Origin: DASPXY01 sp038227745
GTDB lineage: Bacteria; Planctomycetota; Planctomycetia; Gemmatales; Gemmataceae
Direction of reading: 5' to 3'
NCBI GenBank assembly: GCA_038227745.1
Contig: JBBRPS010000117.1
Span: forward strand, 1-16,790
DNA: 16,790 bases
The notes below the pieces were generated by a model that saw only the letters and a program-made list of their open reading frames with translations, was not told the DNA's origin and did no database searches. The first letter of the stretch is position 1. Each line of letters starts with the position of its first letter. The position numbers and the translations under genes were made by a program. Positions 5,730 to 12,994 of this stretch are shown here, piece by piece.

Positions 5730-7760
5730 ATGTGTGGCATCGCGGGGATGATCGATCTGACGGGGACGCGGCCGGTCCCGCGCGCGGCGCTGGACGACAT
5801 GGCCGAGGCCCTGTTCCACCGCGGCCCCGATGAGGACGGCTTCCTCGCGCAGCCTGGCCTGGGCCTCGCGTCGCGCCGCCTCAGCATCGTCGGGCTGTCC
5901 GACGGCCGGCAACCGCTGGCCAACGAGGACGGCACCGTCTCGGTCGTCTTCAACGGCGAACTGTTCGACTACCCCGAGGTGCGCGACGACCTGCGGCGGC
6001 GCGGCCACCGCTTGCACACCCACTGCGACACCGAGGTGCTGCCGCACCTGTGGGAGGACCACGGCAGCGACATGCTCGCGCGGCTCCGCGGCCAGTTCGC
6101 CCTGGCGCTGTGGGACGAGCGCCGGCAGCAGCTGACGCTCGCCCGCGACCGCTTCGGCATCTGCCCGCTCTACTGGACGCGGCAGACCGTGGACGGCACC
6201 GAGTGGCTGCTGTTCGCCTCCGAGGTCAAGGCGCTGCTGGCCTCCGGCATGGTCGTGGCGCGCCCCGACCCGCGCGGCATCAACCACGCCTTCACCTTCT
6301 TCGCCCTGCCGGGGCCGGTGACCTGCTTCCAGGGGGTCAATCTCCTGCTGCCGGGCCACTACCTCACCGTCCAGCCCGCCCGGGCGGGTCGGGCGGCTCA
6401 GGTGGGCGACCGCGTTTACTGGGAGATCGACTTCCCCGACCGCGGCCAGGAGGAGCCGGGCGGCACCGCGCGGCAGGTCGCCGACGCCTTCGAGGCGGTG
6501 CTGACGAAGGCCGTGGAACGGCGACTGCGGGCCGACGTGCCGGTGGTCTCGTACCTCTCCGGCGGCGTCGACTCCAGCGCGATCGTCGCCCTGGCAACGC
6601 ACCTGCGCAGGGCGTCCGGGGGGCAGCCGATCCCAACGTTCACCATCCGCGTCAAGGCGGAGGGGCTGGACGAGACGAGCGAGGCGGCGCTGGTGGCGCG
6701 GCACCTGGGGGCGCGGCCCGTGGTCGTGGACTGCGGCGCCGCCGAGGTGCTGCGGACCTACCCCGACCTGATCCGCGCCGCCGAGGGGCCGGTCATTGAC
6801 ACGTCCTGCGCCGCCCTGCTGCTGCTGGCTCGCGAAGTGCATGCCCAAGGCTACAAGGTCGCCCTGACCGGCGAGGGCGCCGACGAGTGGCTCGCCGGCT
6901 ACCCGTGGTACAAGGTCCACCGCCTGCTGGGCCTGCTCGACGTCGTCCCCGGGCTGCCATTGAGCTATCTGGCGCGGCGAGCGTACCTGCGGCTGACGGG
7001 CTCGCCGCGCTTCCCGTGGTCGTTGCTGAAGCGCAACCTGCGGGCCATCGGCGGCCCGAACGCCTGGCTCGACATCTACGGCCTGTTCAGCACGGCGAAA
7101 CTGCGCTTCTACAGCCCGCAGATGTGGGAGGCGCTCGGCGACCACGTCCCCTACGACGACCTGGGCCTGAACCTGGAGAGGGCGCGGCGCTGGCACCCGC
7201 TCAACCGCTCGCTCTACCTGGGGGCGCGGGTGATGCTGCCCGGTCTGCTACTGGCGGCCAAGGGCGACCGCGTGGCGATGAATTCCGCGGTCGAGACGCG
7301 CTACCCGTTTCTCGACGAGGACGTCTTCGACCACCTGGCCCGGCTGCACCCGCGCTGGAAGCTGCGCGGCCTGCGCGACAAGCTGGTGCTGCGGCTGATG
7401 GCCCAGCGCTGGGTGCCGGCGCAGATCGCCTGGCGGCGCAAGGCCATGTTCCGGGCGCCGCTCGATGGCTTTCACGGCGCCGACAACGGCGCGCCGGGGT
7501 TCGTCGATCAACTGCTGAGCGCGGAGTCGCTGCGGAAGACGGGCTACTTCGACCCCGAGGCCGTGATCTCCTGGCGGCGCGACTACCGGCAGTTGCGCGC
7601 GGGGTCGAACAAGCGGACGATGATCGAGATGGGGCTGGTCGGCGTGGTGGCGACGCAGCTGTGGCACCACCTGTACGTCGATGCCAGTTTGGCGGACCTG
7701 CCGGCGTGGTCGCCGGCGCGGCGCGGGACGGCGCCCGCGGCCGTCAGGATGACCGGGTGA
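5730..7760 (+). CDS. asnB: Asparagine synthase (glutamine-hydrolysing), AsnB family
   Basis: A 676-residue two-domain amidotransferase. The N-terminal glutaminase starts MCGIAG, so Cys2 becomes the N-terminal nucleophile. It is followed by RGPDEDG (31-37), RRLSIVGLSDGRQP (49-62), FNGELFDY (74-81) and DRFGICPLYW (140-149). The synthetase domain has the ATP-pyrophosphatase P-loop SGGVDSS (277-283), a GEGADE motif and, later, KGDRVAMNSAVETRYPFLDEDV (about 511 onward). The classical reaction is aspartate + glutamine + ATP giving asparagine + glutamate + AMP + PPi. At 676 residues it is longer than E. coli AsnB (about 554), and relatives of this size also amidate other acids in capsule, cell-wall or natural-product pathways, so the substrate is open. 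A GGGA about ten bases before the ATG may be the ribosome site. Confidence 0.9.
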   Translation: MCGIAGMIDLTGTRPVPRAALDDMAEALFHRGPDEDGFLAQPGLGLASRRLSIVGLSDGRQPLANEDGTVSVVFNGELFDYPEVRDDLRRRGHRLHTHCDTEVLPHLWEDHGSDMLARLRGQFALALWDERRQQLTLARDRFGICPLYWTRQTVDGTEWLLFASEVKALLASGMVVARPDPRGINHAFTFFALPGPVTCFQGVNLLLPGHYLTVQPARAGRAAQVGDRVYWEIDFPDRGQEEPGGTARQVADAFEAVLTKAVERRLRADVPVVSYLSGGVDSSAIVALATHLRRASGGQPIPTFTIRVKAEGLDETSEAALVARHLGARPVVVDCGAAEVLRTYPDLIRAAEGPVIDTSCAALLLLAREVHAQGYKVALTGEGADEWLAGYPWYKVHRLLGLLDVVPGLPLSYLARRAYLRLTGSPRFPWSLLKRNLRAIGGPNAWLDIYGLFSTAKLRFYSPQMWEALGDHVPYDDLGLNLERARRWHPLNRSLYLGARVMLPGLLLAAKGDRVAMNSAVETRYPFLDEDVFDHLARLHPRWKLRGLRDKLVLRLMAQRWVPAQIAWRRKAMFRAPLDGFHGADNGAPGFVDQLLSAESLRKTGYFDPEAVISWRRDYRQLRAGSNKRTMIEMGLVGVVATQLWHHLYVDASLADLPAWSPARRGTAPAAVRMTG

Positions 7761-7762
7761 CG

Positions 7763-7799
7763 GGACCGTGGGGCAAGTTTCCAACTTGCCCCACGGTCC
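7763..7799. repeat. Perfect 17-bp hairpin just after asnB; terminator-like or REP-like
   Basis: Bases 7763-7779 and 7783-7799 are exact reverse complements around a 3-nt loop (TCC), beginning two bases after the asnB stop codon. The stem is strong enough to stop or protect a transcript, but the following bases (TGTCACAG) have no T-run. Its inner part (GTGGGGCAAGTT and complement) looks like a dispersed palindromic repeat, not a unique terminator. It separates asnB from the exporter genes, 36 bp before the permease start. Confidence 0.7.
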
Positions 7800-7835
7800 T
7801 GTCACAGTCGGCACAGCCGGCAGTATGAGGTAATG

Positions 7836-8951
7836 ATGTCGTACTCCCTGGCGACCCTCTGGTTCGAGCGGCAGCGCTTCCTGCCCGGCGTGCTGGCGGT
7901 CGCGTTCAGCGCCCTCCTGATCGCCCTGCAGTGTGGCTTGCTGCTGGGCCTGTTCTCGATCACGTCGCTGCCGATCGACGAGACGCGCGCCGACGTCTGG
8001 GTCGGCCACCCCGAGGTGCCGAGCGTGGACCTGGGCCGGCCCATCCCGATGGCGTGGCAGTCGTACCTGGCCATGCCCGAGGTCGAGCGCTGGGAGCCGT
8101 ACCTGCAAGGCTTCGCCTACTGGGACAAGCCGACCGGCGGCTCCGAACTGTGCATCCTGATCGGCGCGCGCCTGCACCCCGGCGCGCTGGGCGCGGTCAA
8201 GGTGCTGACCGCGCACCAGCGGGCGCTGCTGACCCTGCCCGGCGCCATCATCGTGGACAAATCGGAGTTTGTAAGGCTGGGAATCGAGAAGGTGGGCCAG
8301 ACGGCCGAGATCTCCGGGCGGCAAGTGCGCGTGGTCGATACGGTGGAAGGCATGAAGAGCCTCGCCGGCCCGTACATCTTCTGTTCGCTCGAGACGGCGC
8401 GGCCGCTGCTGCGCGTGGACATGGATCAGACGATGTTCCTGCTGGTGAAGTGCCGGCGGCCCGAGCAGGCGCAGAAGGTCGTGGACGGCCTGAAGCCCTA
8501 CAGCCACAAGTTGACCGCGTTCACCAGCGCGAGTTTCTCGCTGCACTCGCGGCTGCACTGGCTGACCAAGACCAAGGCGGGCATCGCCCTGGGACTGGCG
8601 GCGGCGCTGGGCCTGCTGGTCGGCGCGGTGGTCACCAGCCAGACGCTGTATGCGGCGACGGTCTCCCAGCTGCGCGAGTACGCGGTGCTGCGGGCGATGG
8701 GCATCCCGCGCTGGCGCATGGCGATGACGGTGCTGGCGCAGTCGTTCTGGGTCGGCGTGGCGGGTGTGGTGCTCGCGATCCCGACCTCGCTGGTGCTGGC
8801 CGAGGTGGGCAACCAGGTCGGGGCCAAGGTGCAGTTGCCCTGGCAGTTGCTGGTCTTTTCCGCGGTGCTGACGATGGGCATGGCCCTGTTGTCGGGCCTG
8901 GCCGCCCTGCGTTCGCTGCGGCTGATCGAGCCGGTGAGTCTGTTGCGTTGA
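7836..8951 (+). CDS. devC: ABC exporter permease, FtsX/DevC-like
   Basis: A 371-residue inner-membrane protein with the four-helix MacB/FtsX layout: one helix near 16-40, a long extracytoplasmic domain (about 41-240), then three helices near the C-terminus (about 248-275, 295-320 and 335-360). The stretch LREYAVLRAMGIPRWRM between the second and third helices is the typical coupling segment that contacts the ATPase. Length and neighbours fit DevC of DevBCA exporters. GAGG (7827-7830) precedes two adjacent ATGs. The second, at 7836, has the better spacing; the first, at 7833, is only two bases away from the GAGG. The substrate is not deducible. The gene symbol reflects similarity, not proven identity. 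Confidence 0.85.
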   Translation: MSYSLATLWFERQRFLPGVLAVAFSALLIALQCGLLLGLFSITSLPIDETRADVWVGHPEVPSVDLGRPIPMAWQSYLAMPEVERWEPYLQGFAYWDKPTGGSELCILIGARLHPGALGAVKVLTAHQRALLTLPGAIIVDKSEFVRLGIEKVGQTAEISGRQVRVVDTVEGMKSLAGPYIFCSLETARPLLRVDMDQTMFLLVKCRRPEQAQKVVDGLKPYSHKLTAFTSASFSLHSRLHWLTKTKAGIALGLAAALGLLVGAVVTSQTLYAATVSQLREYAVLRAMGIPRWRMAMTVLAQSFWVGVAGVVLAIPTSLVLAEVGNQVGAKVQLPWQLLVFSAVLTMGMALLSGLAALRSLRLIEPVSLLR

Positions 8952-8954
8952 GCT

Positions 8955-9026
8955 TTCGTGGGCGACTCGCTCCGCGAGTCGCGCAGCCCGCACCGGAAGC
9001 GACTCGCGGAGCGAGTCGCCCACGAA
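8955..9026. repeat. REPIN-like 28-bp inverted repeat inside the exporter operon
   Basis: Arms 8955-8982 and 8999-9026 are perfect 28-bp reverse complements with a 16-nt spacer. Each arm is itself a hairpin with 9-bp stems and a 3-nt loop (8962-8970 with 8974-8982; 8999-9007 with 9011-9019), flanked by GTGG (8958-8961) and CCAC (9020-9023). It occupies more than half of the 127-bp gap between the permease and ATPase genes. In a shared transcript it would form very stable RNA structure between two genes whose products must assemble together. Confidence 0.88.
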
Positions 9027-9078
9027 GACAGGACGGATTCGCGCCCGAGAGTTGACCGCCCTTTGAGGATAGCTGAAC

Positions 9079-9864
9079 ATGAACAACGGACCGAGCATGT
9101 TCAACGGGGATACCCTGGGGATGCCCACGCTCCGCGCCCGCCACCTGACGCGCAGCTTTGGCAGCGGCGAGATGAAGGCGACGGCCCTGGCGGGCGTGTC
9201 GCTCGACCTGTACCCGGGCCAGATCGCGCTGCTGATGGGGCCGTCGGGCAGCGGCAAGTCCACGCTGCTGGCGGTGATGTCGGGGCTGCTGCGGCCCGAC
9301 GGCGGCCGCGTACTGGCGATGGGCGAGGACCTCTGGGGGATGACGGAGCGGCAGCGCGAGGACTTCCGCCTGAAACACTGCGGCTTCATCTTCCAGGGCT
9401 ACAACCTGTTCCCCGCGCTGACGGCCCGGCAGCAGCTCGAGATGGTGCTGCGCTGGGGCTGCGGCGTGGGCGCCCGCGAGGCCACGCGGCGCTCGCAGGA
9501 GATGCTCGCCCTGCTGGGCCTGGGCAAGAAGGCGTCGCTGCGGCCGGGGCAGATGTCCGGCGGCGAGAAGCAGCGCGTGGCGATCGGCCGGGCGCTGATC
9601 AAGGAGCCGACGTTCTGCTTCGCGGACGAGCCGACCAGCGCCCTGGACTGGAAGCACGGCGAGCAGGTGGTCGAACTGCTGCGCGTGGCCGCCCACGACC
9701 GCGGGGCCACGATCCTGGTGGTGGCGCACGACTCACGCATCGTCCCCCACGTGGACCGGGTGTTCCACCTGGAGGACGGCATCCTGGCGGAATCGACGCA
9801 GGTCCCCGAGCTGCGGGAGCGCGGCGTGCGCCAGGCGCCCGTCCCCCTGACTCCCGAGATCTGA
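9079..9864 (+). CDS. devA: ABC transporter ATP-binding protein (LolD/MacB/DevA type)
   Basis: A 261-residue ATPase with a complete motif set: Walker A GPSGSGKST (54-62), Q-loop Gln106 in FIFQGYNLFP, signature MSGGEKQRVAIGRAL (159-173), Walker B FCFADEPTSALD (179-190) and H-loop His217 in VVAHD. The sequence is of the lipoprotein/macrolide exporter class that pairs with MacB/FtsX-type permeases, so it should drive the permease encoded upstream. AGGA about nine bases before the ATG at 9079 supports this start. Met15 (MPTLRARHLTRSFG) is where the family consensus begins, so the first 14 residues could be a short extension or a wrong start. The gene lies 127 bp after the permease, across a long palindrome, and 16 bp before the adaptor gene. 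Confidence 0.93.
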   Translation: MNNGPSMFNGDTLGMPTLRARHLTRSFGSGEMKATALAGVSLDLYPGQIALLMGPSGSGKSTLLAVMSGLLRPDGGRVLAMGEDLWGMTERQREDFRLKHCGFIFQGYNLFPALTARQQLEMVLRWGCGVGAREATRRSQEMLALLGLGKKASLRPGQMSGGEKQRVAIGRALIKEPTFCFADEPTSALDWKHGEQVVELLRVAAHDRGATILVVAHDSRIVPHVDRVFHLEDGILAESTQVPELRERGVRQAPVPLTPEI

Positions 9865-9880
9865 GCGAGGAGATATTCTC

Positions 9881-10957
9881 ATGATCGCAACGCGGCGCCC
9901 GCGTAGGTTTTTGTGGCTGCTGGGAGTCCTGCTGGTCGTCGGCACGGCGGCGGGGGCGAGTTGGGTCCTCAACCACGCCCCCGCCAGCGCCACGCCCGTC
10001 AAGGAGCGGGACCGAGGTGCCCCGCCGGGGGCGGACTTCGTCATCGGGCTGGGCCACGTGGACGTCAAGCACGGCATAACGCCGCTGCACCCCGTCCAGC
10101 CGGGGCGCGTTGTCGAAGTGCTGGTCGAGGAGGGTGACCCGGTCTGGGAAGGGCTGCTGCTGCTGAGCGTGGACAATAGGGTGCAACGGACCCAGCTGAT
10201 CGAGGCCCGGGCCGGCCTGAAGTTCGCCGAGGAGATGGTCGAGAAGGTCAAACTCCTGCAGGCGCAGCACGCGGACAGTGTCGCGGCGCAGCAGGCCGCG
10301 GTGGACGCCGCCCGGTTTGGCGCGAAGGCGAAGGCGGCCTTCGTGGCGGTGCAGAAGCGCCTGTTCGACGCCAAGCAGATGAACGCCGACCAGTTCCGGG
10401 CCTTCGAGGCGGAGGGCGCGGCCGTGAACTCCCTGGTGCGCGTGGAGGAGCGCAAGCTCGACAAGCTGAAGAACGTCGATTTCACGCCGGACCTGCGGCG
10501 GGCACGGGCGGACATCGAGGCCAAGAGGGCGGTCGTGGACAGGGCGAAAGTGGCGCTGAGCGAGTGCGACCTGTACGCCCCCGGGGACGGCGAGATCTTG
10601 CGGCGGTCGGTGACGGTGGGCGAGGTCCTGGGCCGCGAACCGAGGCAGCCGGCGCTCCAGTTCTGCCCGAACGCGCCGCGGCTGATCCGGGCGGAGGTGC
10701 AGCAGGAGTGGGCGAGCAAGGTGAAGGTCGGCCAGCCGTGCCTGATCGAGGACGATACGCGGGCGGGGCTGAAGTGGACGGGGCGGGTGGAGTCGAAGTC
10801 TGGCTGGTACACGCCGCGGCGCTCGAAGCTGATGGAGCCGTTCCAGTACAACGATGTGCGGACGCTGGAGTGCCTGGTGTCGGTGGACCCGGGGCAGGAC
10901 GCGCGGCTGCGGATCGGCCAGCGCGTGCGCGTCGTCATCCGCCAGGGCGGGCCGTGA
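9881..10957 (+). CDS. devB: Membrane fusion protein, HlyD/DevB-like exporter adaptor
   Basis: A 358-residue periplasmic adaptor with an N-terminal membrane anchor (RRFLWLLGVLLVVGTAAGASWVL, about 8-30). It contains a biotinyl-lipoyl half-motif (LHPVQPGRVVEVLVEEGDPVWEGLLLLSVD, about 69-98), an alpha-helical hairpin rich in Ala, Lys, Glu and Gln (about 105-225), the second lipoyl half (LYAPGDGEILRRSVTVGEVL, about 231-250) and a beta-barrel C-terminus. Such proteins bridge an inner-membrane ABC complex and an outer-membrane TolC-like duct. A good GAGGAG lies about nine bases before the ATG at 9881. Order permease-ATPase-adaptor and close spacing make a three-gene exporter. No TolC gene follows; the next gene runs toward it from the opposite strand. 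Confidence 0.88.
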   Translation: MIATRRPRRFLWLLGVLLVVGTAAGASWVLNHAPASATPVKERDRGAPPGADFVIGLGHVDVKHGITPLHPVQPGRVVEVLVEEGDPVWEGLLLLSVDNRVQRTQLIEARAGLKFAEEMVEKVKLLQAQHADSVAAQQAAVDAARFGAKAKAAFVAVQKRLFDAKQMNADQFRAFEAEGAAVNSLVRVEERKLDKLKNVDFTPDLRRARADIEAKRAVVDRAKVALSECDLYAPGDGEILRRSVTVGEVLGREPRQPALQFCPNAPRLIRAEVQQEWASKVKVGQPCLIEDDTRAGLKWTGRVESKSGWYTPRRSKLMEPFQYNDVRTLECLVSVDPGQDARLRIGQRVRVVIRQGGP

Positions 10958-11270
10958 CCCGTTCCCCATTTCGCGAAGCGGCCGATGGATGCAGCGGGCG
11001 CCGAACAGGCGGGCGGGGAACTCGGGGATGCGTTCGCCCGGGTCGTGAGCGAGCCTGAGCAATACCTGGCAGGGCGCTCCCCGGCGCGGGTGTGAGTCCC
11101 ACGGGATTGCCCGGGACACGTCTTATCCCGTCGCCGTTGCAGAACCGCCTGTTTAGCCGCGAGCGGTGAGCCAGATCCCGCTACGCGGGGGGCGAGCGCG
11201 AGCCCCGCGCAGCGGATCTGGCTCACGCGCTCGCCCGAGGCTCGCGGCTAAACAGACAGAAACAAACGCG
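10958..11270. other. 313-bp gap between convergent genes; unassigned sequence plus a compound palindrome
   Basis: The first 190 bases (10958-11148) hold no convincing reading frame, tRNA or riboswitch; there are only short G/C stems, such as GTCCC (11097-11101) with GGGAC (11113-11117). The last part holds the compound inverted repeat at 11149-11255. The gap lies between the ends of the exporter adaptor gene and nadB, so no promoter is expected, and the palindrome may act as a two-way transcription barrier. Confidence 0.5.
11149..11255. repeat. Compound nested inverted repeat (one palindrome inside another)
   Basis: The outer arms 11149-11164 and 11240-11255 are perfect 16-bp reverse complements. 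Inside lies a second, different inverted repeat: 11166-11178 with 11214-11226 (13 bp perfect), which continues inward with one bulge and one mismatch (CGCTACGCGGGG against CCCCGCGCAGCG). A further 9-bp pair links 11191-11199 with 11227-11235. The arms are asymmetric: one base lies between outer and inner arm on the left, 13 on the right. This looks like one repeat inserted within another, followed by partial divergence. Confidence 0.8.
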
Positions 11271-12884
11271 CTACAAAGCCCATTCCGACAGCGGCGGGCA
11301 CGTCAGGCACCGCTGCCAGTGCGCGTCATCCCGCGCCGGGAAATCGCTGCGGAAGTGGACGCCGCGCGACTCCTCACGCCGCAGCGCCGCGTCGATCATC
11401 AACCGCGCGATCGTCAGGAGGTTCTGCAACTCCCAGCCGGGGCGCGCGTCGAACTCGTGCGCCAGCACGTAACGGCACCAGAACGCCACGTCCTGCTTCG
11501 CCTGCTCCAGTCCCGCCCGGTCGCGCACCACGCCCATCTGCCGCACCATCAGGCTGCGCAGCGAATTGGTGATGTCGGCCACGTCGAGGTCACCCTTCTC
11601 CGGCTCGAAGCGCGACCGCAGCGGCAGCGCGGTGAAAGTGTCCGGCGTCTGCGCCGCCGCGGCCGCCGCACCTCGGCCGCACGCAGCGCCGAACACCAAC
11701 CCTTCGAGCAGGCTGTTCGACGCCAGGCGGTTGGCCCCGTGCAGACCACTGGAGGTCACCTCGCCCGCCGCCCACAGCCCCGGCACCGTCGTCCGCCCCG
11801 CGGTGTCCACCGTCACGCCGCCGACCATGTAGTGGGCGCCGGGGCGGATGGGGATGAGGTCGCGGGTGATGTCCAGGCCGAAGCTGCGGCAGACGCGCGC
11901 GATGCCGGGGAAGCGCCGCATCACCAGCGCCGGGTCCAGGTGCGACAGGTCGAGGTAGACGTTCGGCTGGCGCGTCCGCTCCATGCAGCGCACGATCGCC
12001 TGCGCCACCACGTCGCGCGGGGCCAGTTCGGCGCGCGCGTCCTCGTTGAGCATGAAGCGCTTGCCGCCGCGGTCGCGCAGATACGCCCCCTCGCCGCGCA
12101 CCGCCTCGCTGATGAGGTAACGGCTGGAGCCGGCGACGTAGAGGACCGTCGGGTGGAATTGCATGAATTCCATGTCGCGCACGGCGGCGCCGGCGCGGTA
12201 CGCCGCCGCCATGCCGTCGCCGGTCGCCACCGGCGGGTTGGTCGTCTCGCGGTAGACCATGCCGGCCCCGCCGCTGGCCAGCACCGTCTGCTTGGCCCAC
12301 ACCAGCAGCTTGCCCTGTCCCGGCCGCCCCACCAGCGCCCCGACACAGCGGCCCTCGTGCGTCAGCAGGTCGAGCGTGAAGGTGCTGTCCCAGAGGGTGA
12401 CGTTCGGCGCCTGGCGGGCGCGCGCGATGATGGCACGCATGACCTCGAAGCCGGTCGCGTCGCCGAGGGCGTGGACGATGCGGCGGTGGCTGTGGCCGCC
12501 CTCGCGCGTCAGCGCGATCTGGCCATCCTCCTCGTCGAACTTCGTGCCCCAGCGGATCAGGTCGTTGATCTGCTCGGGCGCTTCGCGGACGACGAGGTCC
12601 ACGACGGCGCGGTCGCACAGGCCGCCGCCGGCGGTGAGGGTGTCCTCAATGTGGTTCTCGAAGCGATCCTCGGGGGACATCACCGTGGCGATGCCGCCCT
12701 GAGCGTAGGTGCTGTTGCTCTGCTGGACGGCGTCCTTGGTGACGACGAGGACCTCGAGGGCGTGCGGCACCTCCAGGGCGGCCCGTAGGCCGGCGATGCC
12801 GGCGCCGATGACGAGCACGTCGGTGAACAGGTGCGGCGTGTGCTTGGGGTCGAAGCGGACGAGGTAGCGGCGTGGGGATGGCAT
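11271..12884 (-). CDS. nadB: L-aspartate oxidase
   Basis: A 537-residue FAD enzyme of usual NadB length. Features: the FAD-binding VLVIGAGIAGLRAAL (23-37), SNSTYAQGGIA (56-66), REGGHSHRRIVHA (127-139), DRGGKRFM, and the C-terminal FAD motif HYMVGGVTVDTAGRTTVPGL followed by AAGEVTSSGLHGANRLASNSLLEG. The REGGHS segment and the lack of a succinate dehydrogenase-style membrane partner separate it from SdhA/FrdA. It oxidises L-aspartate to iminoaspartate in the cytoplasm, which NadA condenses with dihydroxyacetone phosphate to quinolinate for NAD synthesis. nadA and nadC are not in the window. The ATG at 12884 has no good Shine-Dalgarno sequence, and a long palindrome lies directly upstream. The gene follows the DUF4175-like gene on the same strand, with a 110-bp gap. 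Confidence 0.95.
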   Translation of the reverse strand: MPSPRRYLVRFDPKHTPHLFTDVLVIGAGIAGLRAALEVPHALEVLVVTKDAVQQSNSTYAQGGIATVMSPEDRFENHIEDTLTAGGGLCDRAVVDLVVREAPEQINDLIRWGTKFDEEDGQIALTREGGHSHRRIVHALGDATGFEVMRAIIARARQAPNVTLWDSTFTLDLLTHEGRCVGALVGRPGQGKLLVWAKQTVLASGGAGMVYRETTNPPVATGDGMAAAYRAGAAVRDMEFMQFHPTVLYVAGSSRYLISEAVRGEGAYLRDRGGKRFMLNEDARAELAPRDVVAQAIVRCMERTRQPNVYLDLSHLDPALVMRRFPGIARVCRSFGLDITRDLIPIRPGAHYMVGGVTVDTAGRTTVPGLWAAGEVTSSGLHGANRLASNSLLEGLVFGAACGRGAAAAAAQTPDTFTALPLRSRFEPEKGDLDVADITNSLRSLMVRQMGVVRDRAGLEQAKQDVAFWCRYVLAHEFDARPGWELQNLLTIARLMIDAALRREESRGVHFRSDFPARDDAHWQRCLTCPPLSEWAL

Positions 12885-12898
12885 GGGGGAGTCAGGGG

Positions 12899-12990
12899 TG
12901 AGGGGTCAAGCCCACGGGCCGCGCCCCGTGGGGCTGGAAGGATACCCCCCCCCAGACCCACGGGGCGCGGCCCGTGGGCTTGACCCCTCA
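12899..12990. repeat. 34-bp perfect inverted repeat between the DUF4175-like gene and nadB
   Basis: Arms 12899-12932 and 12957-12990 are exact reverse complements; the pairing continues imperfectly outward to about 12894 and 12995, touching the stop codon of the upstream gene. Each arm contains its own hairpin (12911-12918 with 12925-12932; 12957-12964 with 12971-12978). The 24-nt centre includes nine consecutive C (12945-12953). Placed between two genes on the same strand, it could terminate the first transcript or shape the 5' end of nadB mRNA. Confidence 0.85.
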
Positions 12991-12994
12991 TTCC

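Noticed and set aside
7763..7799. A classical intrinsic terminator after asnB
   Set aside because: The stem is excellent but no T-run follows; recorded as a hairpin repeat instead.
7248..9389. 713-residue open frame on the minus strand
   Set aside because: It lies opposite asnB, the permease and the ATPase, which have full family motifs. Its Arg/Gln/His-rich composition is typical of antisense frames in G/C-rich DNA.
10958..11148. A cobalamin-type riboswitch or other structured leader
   Set aside because: Some G/C stems and a GGG-rich pattern, but the conserved B12-box is absent and the region lies after convergent genes, not before one.
9599..11226. Two minus-strand frames of about 500 residues
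   Set aside because: They run opposite the ATPase and adaptor genes and through the gap after them, overlap each other in different frames, and are rich in Arg, Pro and Ser with no domain-like pattern.
11166..12788. 540-residue plus-strand frame opposite nadB
   Set aside because: Antisense to a gene with unmistakable NadB motifs; composition is Arg/His/Val/Ala-rich and it starts inside the compound palindrome.
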